This document shows positions 52,393 through 64,000 of a stretch of 64,000 bases of DNA, piece by piece. The stretch covers positions 15,884,433 through 15,948,432 of the forward strand of contig NC_092023.1 in the NCBI RefSeq assembly GCF_042242105.1, given 5' to 3'. This DNA comes from Pempheris klunzingeri (lineage: Eukaryota; Chordata; Actinopteri; Acropomatiformes; Pempheridae). The notes beneath the pieces are model-generated. The model saw nothing but the letters and a program-made list of their open reading frames with translations. It was not told where the DNA came from and searched no databases. The first letter of the stretch is position 1. Every line of letters begins with the position of its first letter. The position numbers and the translations under genes were made by a program.

Positions 52393-55300
52393 GTAAGACA
52401 TCTTATTTGAAACACATTTTTATACATTTCTTCATCACTATGGACGAGTTTAAGAGCAAATCTATGTAATGTGTAATGGCATACATAACAGAACAGTATA
52501 TTTTGAATTTTTGTATACTTTTATACTCAGCACAAATAGAAAAAAACATCACACCTATGCTCTTTGTTATTATAAGAGCTCAGCATTATCTCTGCAATTT
52601 TTTGCAGAAGTGACGAACTATAAGACCCCCAGACAAACATGTAAAAGGCATCCCACTCACCTTGACCAGGAACATGATGCTCACAGTGGTTTCACGACCC
52701 TCTGAGCAATATTTAGCAAGTTGACCATAACTCCAAAGTCCTTGCTGTTGATTGAACTTTTCTTTCCTGTTCATGGCGATGGAGGGCTGTTAAAAGGGAA
52801 ATTTCACCAAGCTTTTTAAACATAGTCAAGTGAAGCAATTAATACCTCAGTTCGTGCTATATTGTCCAAGAAAACGGAGTTCTCCTGCTGGTGGAGCTGT
52901 GCCGGCAATGCCTAAATGTACCTGCATGCTTTGCGCGTGGGCCCTCTTGCCATTGACGTCAGCTGTATGTGAGGCATTTCAAATACTGGTATTGGCATCA
53001 GAACAAGTATTCATAACATTCTCTGCAGTCATATTTTGGGATGGCATCTTTGCTGTTGGACTATGCACACGTCAAATAGCAGCTCAGGTGCTGAAGAGCA
53101 ACAAATTTTGCACTGGCAAGACTCCGATTTCTTTTCTTTTTTCATGAACTGAGGTATTTATTGCTGCAATTGATCACATTTACCATCAACACAAATTGGA
53201 CATCCGCGTAAAATGTGGCCAAATTTCTGTTTAAGCTCTTTTCAAAGCTTCCATATGCTGTATATTACACACACGTTATAGGTGAACACAATTTCAGAGG
53301 AAACCATTAAAGGAAGCCTGTGGCAGAGGTCATGATCTTCTTGAAAAGCTATGCAGCTGTCAAACATGCAATTCCTCATGTGGGCTTACTGTGCCCTTGG
53401 TATGTGCAGTGCAGCTCTATTATGGTGAAAAAAGAATTAAAAATGCTGCCACCTATCTGGGGCCGGTTCACGGAGGCAAGAAGGGAAGTTCAAATGTCCC
53501 TCTCCCTAACAATGCTGTCCAGGTCCTCCTGGAGGTTCCCGCGGTATTCCCAAACCACATGTGATATATAATCTCTCCAGCACGTTCAGGGTCCTATCAG
53601 CTGAACGTGCCAGAAAACCCAGCCCAGCCATGCTATGAAGGAAATTAATTTTAGAACAATTTTAAAAACAAATGATAATAAAAGCCTCTCAATACAGAGG
53701 TTCAGGCCAAGGGGCTCCACTAACCCCTTGGGTCTCTGCGCTTGTGCCTGATCGATTCGTGAGATAATCTATTCGTGCTTTAATGGTTAGTTTAAATTTG
53801 ATCACATTCAACTCTTCTGTTGCTCTAAATCCTGATTTCATAGCTGGCTGTCAGTAGCAGAATATTTGAAATGATGAATTCAAAAACGTGTAATAGCTAA
53901 TACTGCTGACATGCGGCACCACGAACGAACGAATACCGAGGAAAAACCGACTGGGCTACTTTACCAACCCACTGACAATGATTTCATTATGGTGTATTGA
54001 GGGCTGAGCAAAAACAGATTACATGAAGACGAAGGGGCTTCAGTGAACTGATTTTGTAAAATATAATCAGTAAATCTAAAATAAACCTGTCTTTGCCAAT
54101 CTTTTCTTTATGCGTGCACATCATTGTTTCATTGTCTTGAAATATAATTTCTTGTCAGACTGTGGTCAATGTGGTCTCATACTTTTGCACTTCAAGCGCA
54201 AACCCCCCCCCCACCACAATGTGATGGCTATTTACATCACTTTCAATGTTTTAAAATACAACCATAAACCTTAACTAACATGTCATGGACAAAGAACAAC
54301 TTAGTGAGCAGGATCAGGTCACATTACTCGGGGGAGGAAGCAAGAGCCTCCCTTCCTCTTTTTTATTCTACGTAAATCATGTAAAACCAAGGACATCACA
54401 AGGGACTACTCCCTGTCAGACGCTTTGCTTTCAATATCTTTACAGTGGAGATAAAAATAGGTCAGATCTAGGTTAAAGACCCACTCTTCTTCATTGACAG
54501 CTGGCATAATGAACCACTTATGCAAGTGGCTAAAGTGACAACCCCCCCCTAGTGTTTCTAAGTGGTATAACTGTTTGCCCACTGTAGCTTTCTCAGTTTG
54601 AACTAGAAACCCTAATCTCAATAATATGATATAGGCGGTGTAATGGGAAATTGCTGTATATGCTGACTGTGCCTTCGTCATGTGATAGAAGAGTACCAAC
54701 TGTATGTAACTACAAGTTCCTCCTCATTCCTACTCCACCTGTACTCATAAGAGAAGCTGTTTTGATATACGTCATGATGTTTCACCCCACGCACTGTGTG
54801 CTATAAATATTGTGCGTGTGAAACTCTCTGCAGCGCACACTTCTACAGAGACTGCTGTCTTGTACAAGAATAAAATACTTTGATGCTCTCAGTCTCACAG
54901 ACAGCAGATTAAAACATCCAGTAGTATTAATCGGTAGGTCACTTGTGTTGCTAGCTGTTCAAGTAGAAAGGAGCCAACTGAATGTCGTGTTTGGAACCAG
55001 AGGTCTCTCCATCAAGCGAACGCCACTATCCTGTACCTGCTTCAGGTCCGTGGAATGGTTGATGCATTTCCTTTGGGCCATAAAACAAGCCTCCATTTTC
55101 CTGAGAGGTCGTGCCCTTTGACAGACAGAATTGCATGGTGAAAACGAAGCTTATTGGGGACCAATCTTAATGGTCATGGTGTCATTTCTCTATAGCCATT
55201 ACACTGCCCAATCAACATTTACTTCACAACGATGAGTTAAAACAAAAAAGTTGTCTCCCTCTACTTTATTATTGACGTCTGAAGCAATTAAGACACTTGA

Positions 55301-58229
55301 CATTCATGTTTTAAGAAGCTTTGAAATTAAACCTTTTGCTGCGTTAGTCAACATGGCTACACCTGGCACCACGTCCTGTGAGCTTAAGATGACACGTAAA
55401 AATAACCACCCTCTGCTCGAACATGGGGCTGTGTGGCATGCCCGGGTTGTGACAGATGTCTGAGCGGTCCCCCCTCCCTCCTCCCCGATGACCACGTCAA
55501 TCTAAGTCAAGCAACAATATTGTGGCATCGTACGAGGTGACATCTCGCTCCTGACTTGTCTGTGTGCCAACAGCTCCGATGGAACAATCGTCCCGCAGGA
55601 CACAGTAGATAAAGGTCTTCTATAATAAGACTACACAAGCAAGTGTTGCTGTCAGAAGGACACGGCTGTGACTTCTTCCTGTGTCCTTTGTTTGAAGGCC
55701 AAGTTTGTTGATGAGGTTCAGATTGACAATTCTAAGTATGCAGAACAGGATAGTGAGTGTAGGGCAACTTAATATTGGATTAATGCAGCAATTTGCCAGT
55801 ATTTGAGTAAGCCATCTCTAACAACGCCTTGACCTTGAAATTAAACGTTTCTTTCTTTGCATATTACTTTCATTGTCATTTGAAAATTACTCTGGTCTAG
55901 GTCTTATGTTTTCCTAATTTTGCTCTTCCACCAAGTAAAAATTTTAGGACAAACTTCCTTCATGAGGTTCCTTTGCTTAGTCTGGACTGAGTGGGGAGTT
56001 TTAACTCTTAATGATGGTTTTAATACTATTTCAGAAGAAGTCCTACAAATCTTTTGGCACAACGGAGACCAAAGTGAAATGCATGCACATCAGGTAGGGA
56101 TGTAAAGAATTATCTGAGTACTTTCCCATTAAAACTTTGAATTTGCTGCAGAATAGAATGGGAAAAGATTCAATGTTAACGCCCCCATGAATGTTTCTAT
56201 ATTTTAGAATTAAAGACAAAGTGACATAGCGGCTAATAAATGCACACATTTTAAGTCTAGCTATTGTTGGGTCTGGACTGGCTGCACCATCCAAAGTTCT
56301 GTGTAGGTGTGACTGTCGACGCAACTTCCTCTCCAAAGAGGTGTAAAATACGTTGATACAGAAGGGAACAAACTTGGAGCAGAGGAACAATTTGGCTTCT
56401 GGTATCATTAAGAACACAGTTATTAAAGTGACTTTTGTTTTTGTTCTAGATCTGACTGAACACGAATGTCATTTGCTTCAAGTGATTTTCCACATCTCAC
56501 TTTCTTCATTGCTATTGGTGAAACTGGTCAAACTCACAGTGCAGGACTTGATAGATGGTGTCTCAGTGGAACGATCAGAAGATGGATGTAGTGACACCTG
56601 CTGGTCATCTGGGCCTATAACAACGCACCAAATAAGGTCAACATGATAGACATATTCAGCGAACTCATTTTCCCAGGATGACTTACACTTTATGTCACAT
56701 TCCCACATCTTTATCATTGCAACCAACTCAGTACGAGACGGTGAAAAAGTCAGAAAGCGGAGTGATAGTGCTGTGTGCACGGATCCCTTCCATGGTTTTA
56801 CAGAATGCTGAAAATTTAGTAGCACAGTCATGTTGTTCAGAAATTCAGAGAGCCATTGTGAGGAGACTGGTTTGAGTTGTTACGATTTCCTACCTGCAGC
56901 AGGTGGGAGTCAGGATCTTGCTCAAGGGTTCATTTCCTTAGTGGATAAAACTGTGGTGGTTTTCACAGCTCAGCTCTGCTCTATCCTCTAAAACAGACCT
57001 GCATAACTTTATATGAGGCAGCCACTAATGCGTATTCATCTGTAGTCTACTGATTTCTGTTTTGATAGACTAATATCTAGAAGACATACATGATAAAACA
57101 CGATACTTTACGTAAAATAACCATTTCAATTATGTTTTTTATACTGATTAGTTGAGGTGTGAAGGTAGAGCTACTTTTTCAGGGGGCAAAATGCAGATAC
57201 AAAAATGGTTTGCGATTTCAGAAAACATCCCAGACTGCACATGCTGTACACACGCGTACACAATTTATTTTCAACACATTTAACTTTTAAATACTAAATG
57301 ACAAAACTATCATGGTTTGAGGTGGAATTAAAGGCCGATTCAATACTTGAACACAGAGAGCTGCTGCTGCTCTGACTTTTGTGAGTAAAGACCACGAACA
57401 GTAAATAAAGACGGATGACCCCGCTTCCTCCCACTGTACAAATATGCCATCTTGCACTGGTGACGTCATCTGGAGCCAGAGTCTGAGCTGTAGTGATTGG
57501 AGCTGGAGCCGCGATCACTACTGCACGGACCTTGGCTCCAAATCCTCACGTTTTACCCAATCGCAGGTTAGAGTTGGGGCGATCTAGATGTTTTGGCTTC
57601 ACCTTAAGGGAGCTACGCCGTCGCTCATCTTTATGTACAATCTGTGTTTAAAACATTCAAGAATGCTCAACATCGGGCCGCGCCCTCATCAGTGATGTTA
57701 CAGCAGCTGTTTTGACTTTACCCTGGTGGCATTTGCATCCCAAACAAGTGCAATGTCCCGGGTTTGATTCCAGCTGGGGACATCTGTTGCGTGTCACCCC
57801 CCCCTCTGTGTGGACTCACCATTTAGCGGTTGATCGGTGCACAGAGCAAACTTTCAGACAGAAGAAAGAAGCACTGAAATCACAGCGTGTCCTGCATCAC
57901 AGGGTTTCAGGGAGGGAGAATTTCACGGGTAAATTAACATTCATCAAGTATTACACTTAAGCACTTTGTTCTCTCAGGATGTCTAACCAGAGAAGTAAGC
58001 TTCTAAAAGCTCGAGGAACCGCTTACTCTTCCGGCCAATACATTGGGGTCTGGAATACGACATGCAATGCTTTGGATTTGTTGTATTCTAAGTTCTCGGA
58101 CAAAAACAAAACAGTCACTGTGAATTTTAACTCCTTCCATCACTTGTGCAGTCAAAGTCAGTCTTTGAAGGACCATCTCTATTCCTCCCAGGCCTCACAA
58201 AGGGAGGGGAGGAATTTCAGTGCTGGAAG
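52393..58229. other. Intergenic region between slc5a7 and cox20
   Basis: Contains slc5a7 3' UTR sequence and the cox20 3' flank, with no exon recognised. A fragment at about 53510-53640 (CTCCTGGAGGTTCCC and CTCTCCAGCACGTTC) resembles a dispersed fish repeat. C-runs lie at 54204 and 54541. The 57720-57830 SINE-like piece is listed separately. Confidence 0.5.
57720..57830 (+). mobile_element. tRNA-derived SINE-like fragment
   Basis: B-box-like GGTTTGATTCC at 57761-57771, followed by CAGCTGGGGACATCTGTTGC and a C-rich CACCCCCCCCTCTG. This is the usual form of a common teleost tRNA-derived repeat. Borders approximate. Confidence 0.6.
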
Positions 58230-60272
58230 TCATGTGGGTCCTGATGATGTTGCTGCTCCAGGCCTGTTTGTGGGGTCTAGAGCCGTCCCTTCATACATGA
58301 GCTTTTTCTTCATGCCGTCCTGGATGATCCTCTGCTGCACACGAAGCCTAGCATTGTTCCACCTGCAGTAAAACCTGGACAGGGAGACATGGCGGGGTTT
58401 CTGTTACATGTAGGAGTAACTAGAGAAGGAAACCTCAGCAAATATTGATTACTGAATATATATAAAGGTTTCAAGTTCTTTTTCATGGTAGGTCTGGCCA
58501 AGAATGCAAGTGTCAGTTCTGATCAGCAAGTGAAGGACACACAAGAAAAGGATGGCGCGTCAGCCAACATAAAGACTCACCAGGACCCGAGTGTGGTGAG
58601 CATAAAGCCTGCAAGTCCAATGTCAAAAGACCTCTTCACCCGACCTGCGGAACACAGGAGAGACACTTTTCCTCACCACCAAACAACTTCAATCTGTCAC
58701 GGCCAGAAGAAGGAGGCAACATTTTGTATGTGCTATCTATTCCCAAATGAACCTGTTTGCAAATGTTTGTATCTTTCTCTAAAGTGGCTTGGGGGCTAAC
58801 TTGTTCAAGGCACAAAAATTTAATTCTGGAAATACAGAGCCTTGCAAAAGTTCAGACATAGGCCACCAAGAGTTTTTGCAAAGCTTGATGTGTAACAAAA
58901 TTATGTTGAATAAAATTTTCTTTGAGATCTGAGCATTTTCTTTAAATCCTACTTAGTTCACAGGTAGAGATTCTGCTGTGTCTGTTTCAAAGTTGCCCCT
59001 TAGTTTATCATATGAGGTACTTTCCCTCTCACATAAAGGAGCTGTTGTTATTAACTGTCCGGCTGATTCGCAAAATATCCTGTTTTGGCTGGACGGGTTC
59101 TTCAAGATTCTATGTGAGTGAATGAATCCAGCAAAAGTTGAGTGCCAAGTAAAACAATCACTAAATTAGCAAAGAGCAGAAACGCACAATAAGACTCACT
59201 TGTGGCCAGAAAGTGAAGCAGGCCGGCGGCTGCTGAGCCCCCAGCTCCATGCAGGATGGAGTCTCTGGCACACGGAGTGTTCTGGATATCCAGGATCCCC
59301 AGCAGCCTGAAACCCTGAAGGAAAAGCAGACAGGAAAGACCAAGAGACAGAAGTAGACCTTAAGAAAGAATGAACTGATACACCATCTGTAAATTCACAC
59401 TTTGTTTTTTATGTGGCATATAATGTTTATCTTGTAAGTCCTATGTGACACTGTGTGTGTTAGTAGGAGTGTAAACTGTGTATATGCTGTCCAGAAAGCA
59501 TCCAAGGTAATGTGTCTATCGAATGGAAATCAGTCCATGGTGTTTTAATGCACACAACAATGAGATATCCTGGAATTTTTGAAGCGTGACGCTTAATATA
59601 TCCCCATAGTTAAGTACTATGATTCAAGATTTTGACTATTACTTAAATAGTCGTAAACTGTCTACAGTCTACAGTTTCTACACCAAGCAAAACTCATTCT
59701 GATAAAGTGAAAAAAAAAAAGTGTGTGGGTTGAGACATGGAGACAGATCATTGTTTGATTGAACATTTGGTGAATTGGTGAAAGCTTCTAACTAAAACTA
59801 TCTATATATGTAAGCAAGTTTCGTTTTCTGGCACTATTTAGCCTTTAATTCTCACATTTTCGAAGGGGATCTGGTTCGACCACATTGCCTCTGATAACGG
59901 AGAGCTACTGACTAAATGAGCTTCTAATGTTATCGCTCGATTTAGTTGCGATACATGAATAAAGCTCACTGTAACTTGAGATACAGTTAAATTATGAGTG
60001 ATTAAATACACGTACACATTAGTGGCACTGTTGCATTTACTACAGTTCTCTGTGTTTGCAGCTTTAGGTTTTAGATTATCTGAAAAAGTAACACTACTGT
60101 GTATGGCCATGACTAACTGGGAGACCTTTATGAAGCAGTTTCTGAATGGGAACCTCTTCTGGTGACCTTCTAAACTCTAAAGTCTGGAGGATATCGAGTC
60201 TCTTCGATATAAAAAAAAATTTCTCGACGCTCTTACCTTCTTCTTGGTCTCATCTTCTTCTCCTCCAGACAT
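58230..60272 (-). CDS. cox20: Cytochrome c oxidase assembly protein COX20 (FAM36A)
   Basis: Mitochondrial inner-membrane chaperone that stabilises newly made COX2 during complex IV assembly. Four minus-strand exons: 60272-60237, 59314-59200, 58644-58581 and 58374-58230. All phases fit, giving 119 residues against 118 in human. It starts MSGGEEDETKKK. Exon 2 then gives GFRLLGILDIQNTPCARDS and the first membrane helix (AAAGLLHFLATS). Exon 3 gives RVKRSFDIGLAGFMLTTLGS, the second helix. Exon 4 gives FYCRWNNARLRVQQRI, the charged tail and KKKLMYEGTALDP. The motifs NTPCAR, RRSFD-like and KKKLMYEGT are family hallmarks. The plus-strand frame over exon 4 is only a shadow. An NRF-1-type site lies about 100 bases upstream of the start. 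Confidence 0.97.
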
Positions 60273-60374
60273 TTTCACTACACCTGTGTTTGTTTCTTTC
60301 AGCGAAGTTTGCATTCAGTTGTATCTTAAACCAGTCTGTCATGGAAAAGCCATTTTCGTAACCATATTTGCTTC

Positions 60375-60386
60375 TGCGCATGCGCT
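60375..60386. promoter_or_regulatory. NRF-1-type palindromic site upstream of cox20
   Basis: TGCGCATGCGCT fits the NRF-1 consensus YGCGCAYGCGCR except at the last base when read on this strand; the core GCGCATGCGC is a perfect palindrome. It lies ~103 bases upstream of the cox20 ATG, in line with the known control of many nuclear genes for oxidative phosphorylation by NRF-1. Confidence 0.65.
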
Positions 60387-61484
60387 CTACCCACTAGCCG
60401 GGTACGTCCACTTTTAATCGCCGACTCGAAAAGAACAAATTGTTCTATAGTTCCGACACGGTGCTGTTACGCATATTTAATATATTGCACGTTCATGTGG
60501 GGTTATAAAGGTGCGTCTAAGATTTTCATGTCTAATCTTAAAATGTCATAAAAGTAATTTACATTATGTTTGCTAGATAGGAATGTACTGTTTGTGTATA
60601 ACTGTACCGCCCCCCCCCCCCGCTATTCCTATTTCTATAGTTTATTCATTTATCTTTTAAAATTTGAATTATTTTATTAATTCATTCACTTTTTTATTAA
60701 TTTTACGTTAAGACAGTTAGGTTTTTTAGTTATTTTATATTCTGAATATAGACCGCGGTTGGGCTGCTGTGTTATTTATCTATTTATTTATGCTTCTGTA
60801 ACCAAAATTTCCACTCTGTCATCTACCAAGTTTTAAACTGATCCTGATGATAGATGTTGAAAAGAAGCAATTAATTAAATTGAAATCCCAAGGTTGAATC
60901 TCAGATGTCGGCTCTTTTATCCCAAACAACTAAATCAGCATGTCATCTTAACCCATTAAAAAAACACTTAATTGTCCAAACAACAGGATCAAAGTCATAA
61001 ATGATCCATGTAGGGAGGAAGTCAGCATGTCACAGTGATCCCATAGTGATAAACCAGGCTTATTTCACTAGCAGCGACAGATCAGACAGATTTCCACAAC
61101 AGTCTCCTCTAACAAATACAGAGTCTGTAGGATATATATTCAAACATTAGATTTAAACACTTGTAAATGCAATTCTTTAATCTATCTATCTATCTCACAC
61201 CACAGACACATTATTTATCTGCATTACTATGAACTGTCACTTTGTACTGCTTTACAATGATTCTCTCTACTGAGGCCTTGTTGGTTGTGATTCCAGTCGT
61301 AAACTTTGCAGTTCAGCCCAAAAGCCTCCAAAACTGACATGTGAGTTTAAACCTTCCTCCTTTAAAACCCACCACGATCTACCATGGCCTTGGGCAAGGC
61401 CCCAAACCCACCGCTGTCCCCTCTAATACTATGTAATTCGGGCAGTTATTATGAGTGTAACAGGATGTAAATGTGATAAGGACC
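60387..61484. other. Spacer between cox20 and lhb
   Basis: AT-rich spacer with a C-run near 60610-60621, a few TCTA repeats near 61183 and no exon-like sequence. Both promoters point away from it, so it is a divergent intergenic region. Confidence 0.5.
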
Positions 61485-61670
61485 GGGATTAATCCCCTTG
61501 GTAAATAAAGGTCAAAACTGTACCACGTTCCTTCCTTTTAAATAAAAACAGGTGACCAGGGTTGACATCCAATATGAGCATGTTTCATCCTGGATACCAG
61601 ACTCCTCTGTGCTGTATAAAGACTGAGCAGGACACCTGGCCTCAGCACACGGTCTGCAGACATCACAGAG
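61485..61670 (+). promoter_or_regulatory. lhb proximal promoter and non-coding first exon
   Basis: TATA box TATAAA at 61615-61620. The non-coding exon probably starts about 61645 and ends at 61670 before donor gtaagt. Upstream sit GGGATTAATCCC (61485-61496), a palindrome holding two TAATCC cores of the PITX/OTX type, and AAGGTCA (61508-61514), an NR5A1 (SF-1) half-site type. A TGACC half-site lies at 61553-61557. This arrangement matches known LH-beta control by PITX1 and SF-1. The site calls are by motif only. Confidence 0.6.
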
Positions 61671-62649
61671 GTAAGTCAGGCTCTTTAACACCTACAACCA
61701 CTATGCCGTTTTTTTGAATTTATCTGTATGATATTATCATTTTGATTTCTTAATCTGACTACAGTGTTGCAGAATAATTTAAGTAAATATTATAAAGTGT
61801 GCTGCTAAATTGTACTTTTTACATTCCAGTGTTATGAATAGAAATGAACAGCAGAGGTCAGGAAATATTAATATTAGTACAGCTGACACCACTTTACAAT
61901 AAGGTATAAGGTTTACAGTTTGCCACTAATGACTTTATTAATAGTTAATATATCATTGATTATTGCTTTTATGGTTAGATAGCCTGGTTGTGTCTTTTTA
62001 GTCTTTACAAGAGGCCATGAAGACTGCTGTTATCCATGTTGGTCATCATTTATTAGCTATTGGCTCAGATTCTTCCCAAAGGTCAGGCCTCAAACACTGC
62101 AGGCGCTAATTGATTAAGAGGCTCTTTCCTGATTAATTAAAGCAGAAAAGTGAAGGAAGATAGAAGATATAGACCAACCAAAAGGCACCCCATGTTTTCT
62201 CTACCCATAGAAAAATAACAGCTCGTTACTGCTACAACTAAAGCACAAGATATAAAACATTGTAACCCAGCTTGGAAAATACTTGCCATAGGCAGGATGA
62301 TGTCTGTCAAAAATATATTAGATATGACTGACGTTTTCAATTTGTTAGACAGATTTAATTTGTTGCTAAATCCTGATTGAGAGAAGAGCATAAAAATAAA
62401 AATGAAAAACATAAATAAATAAAAACAGAACTAACAATTAACCACCTGAAAGTATCATGTACAGAAGAATCAACCACTTTCAGCCATCTGTGCCCTCTGA
62501 GAGATTTACAACCAGCACCATGACTCACAAGGTTTATCACTGAATAACTGCCTTCCTCCATGATGGCTCACTAGTGGGAACACCTTGTAAATCACCAGAA
62601 TGACTAACTAAATAATTGATTAACCAACTAACTAACCCACTTCACCAGG

Positions 62650-63022
62650 ATGATGGCTGTAGAGGTCAGCAGAATGATCTTCCCCTTGATGTTGAGTTTG
62701 TTTCTGGCAACCTCATCTTCTACTTGGCTCCCGGCTCCAGCAGGTAAATAAAGCAAACAGACAATTTTAATTATATTGATCTGAGTTTTTGTTTTCCACA
62801 AATCATTCCAAATTTTCTTTTTGATAATCTGGATGTTTGTGACACAGCATGCCTTTGTGATATACAGTATTTGTACTAAACTGTAGCATCTTCAATCCAC
62901 CAGCGGCCTTCCAGCTGCCGCCCTGCCAGCTCATCAACCAGACAGTGTCTCTAGAGAAGGAGGGTTGTCCCAAGTGTCACCCAGTGGAAACTACCATCTG
63001 CAGTGGTCACTGCATCACCAAG
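62650..63022 (+). CDS. lhb: Luteinizing hormone beta subunit (gonadotropin II beta), 5' coding part
   Basis: Secreted pituitary cystine-knot hormone subunit that pairs with the common alpha chain to drive final gamete maturation. Two coding exons are visible, 62650-62743 (ATG ATG start, signal peptide, phase 1) and 62904-63022 (phase 0), giving 71 residues. The signal peptide has a hydrophobic core ([12 protein letters not shown]). The mature part reads [20 protein letters not shown] and then [18 protein letters not shown], with conserved cysteines, the NQT glycosylation site and the CSGHC knot motif of teleost LH-beta. The final exon, expected to encode PVYKSP-like sequence and the remaining cysteines, was not found before 64000, so the gene is cut by the window end. 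A second in-frame ATG at 62653 could also serve as start. Confidence 0.95.
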
Positions 63023-64000
63023 GTATTGTGGGTAATTTGAAAAGGAGCGTCATAGCTGTCTTCCTTCAATGATTTGACTTCTCATATCATTTATATAAAG
63101 TGACACGATACTTATTCACATAGCACGACAAAACGGTATAATGTATGAAAAATCTATAATAAATATATGACTCAATAGGAATTTGCAAGTCTGAGGAACA
63201 AAACATGAAATTAAAAAAGGCAGTAAATAGATCAACAGATATAGGTAAAAAAAAAAAAAAAAAGTAAATACCAAACTGAAAAGCTTTACGTTAAAATGAA
63301 TTCATGAATTCAGACACATGCTTATGTTCATAGAAACCACATTCTTCAAAGTAATCACAATCTCCTCTTTCTCTTCCAAGTATCACAGTAAGCCAGTGGC
63401 TTAATGGAACGTTGATGCAACCTAATGCAACTACAACCATTGCTCAGTTTAATCAATTTTAACGAAATTCAGTTCGGCTTTGTGGATCAATGGGTGTTTG
63501 ACAGTGTTGCAGAGGCAGTCAGTTGGCAACTTGTGATAATAACAAAAACAAAAGTTGTGAACATGTATAATTTTACTGTACTGCAGAATGTAGTAAGAGA
63601 ATAAAGACTCAAAGATAGTATTAACCCTGGAGAACCCAAGAACCCTTTTCTTCTTTGGAAAATTATGAACTATGCATTAAATGACTGCTATAAATTCACT
63701 GAACACCAACATATCCACTTTTTCAATTTTAACCCTTTATTCCCTAATTTAGGATTAGGGCCAAATTTGACCCATTGGGCTTTAGGCGTATCATTTCAAA
63801 GAATCACAATAACAAACACTGTCAGTGCAAACTATCTTAAACTTAGGAAAATAATCAGTTAACCACACAGCTACATTTAACAATGTTTTTTTTGCTTTAT
63901 TTGTTGCATGTTAGAACTGGATTTCAAATGTACAAACACACTTTGGCCAATGGAAACAAGAACACGAGGCCAAAAAACTAACAGCATGGGTCTTTGCTTA
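63023..64000 (+). other. Presumed lhb intron 2
   Basis: Starts with donor gtattg at 63023, is AT-rich with an A-run near 63248, and contains no recognisable continuation of the hormone. Confidence 0.5.

Noticed and set aside
56043-56417. 124-codon minus-strand frame
   Set aside because: No recognised domain and no neighbouring exons in phase.
57979-58371. 130-codon plus-strand frame
   Set aside because: It overlaps cox20 exon 4 on the other strand, which gives a spliced, full-length family match.

Overview
The window is vertebrate nuclear DNA, almost certainly from a teleost fish, probably a spiny-rayed species. The signs are split genes with GT-AG introns, AT-rich spacers full of microsatellites, Tc1-type and L2-type repeat remnants typical of fish, and a fish-type luteinizing-hormone beta gene. 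All coding models were assembled by hand: exon ends were chosen from splice motifs, and reading phase was checked from exon to exon.

Layout. At 1-3745 (+) lie the last exons of epas1 (HIF-2 alpha), carrying the oxygen-dependent degradation motif and the C-terminal transactivation domain, followed by a long AT-rich 3' UTR and spacer. At 18561-21016 (+) is a short class A orphan GPCR (281 aa, three coding exons). At 24685-31715 (+) is slc22a7 (OAT2-type organic anion transporter, ten coding exons, 551 aa in the preferred model). Its third intron holds a striking ~787 bp foldback element. At 33047-34609 is a Tc1/mariner element whose transposase has DD37E spacing and is interrupted by one in-frame TGA. 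At 34864-36378 (-) is a second orphan GPCR (299 aa) that looks like a distant relative of the first. At 43636-52392 (+) is an slc5a7-like choline transporter gene (eight exons, 556 aa) with a GC-AG first intron. At 58230-60272 (-) is cox20 (four exons, 119 aa), with an NRF-1-type palindrome just upstream of its start. At 61615-63022 (+) is the start of lhb: TATA box, non-coding exon and two coding exons. Its last exon is not found and must lie beyond the window.

The genes do not form an operon-like unit. They are an ordinary vertebrate neighbourhood with independent roles: hypoxia response, organic anion transport, choline uptake, cytochrome c oxidase assembly and gonadotropin. The only local family structure is the pair of orphan receptors flanking slc22a7 and the Tc1 copy.

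Items most worth follow-up are the nested foldback element in slc22a7 intron 3, the orphan receptor pair, the nearly intact DD37E transposase, the weak first intron of slc5a7 (GC donor plus TG-repeat acceptor), and the promoter motifs of cox20 and lhb. No prokaryotic, CRISPR-like or viral system was seen.
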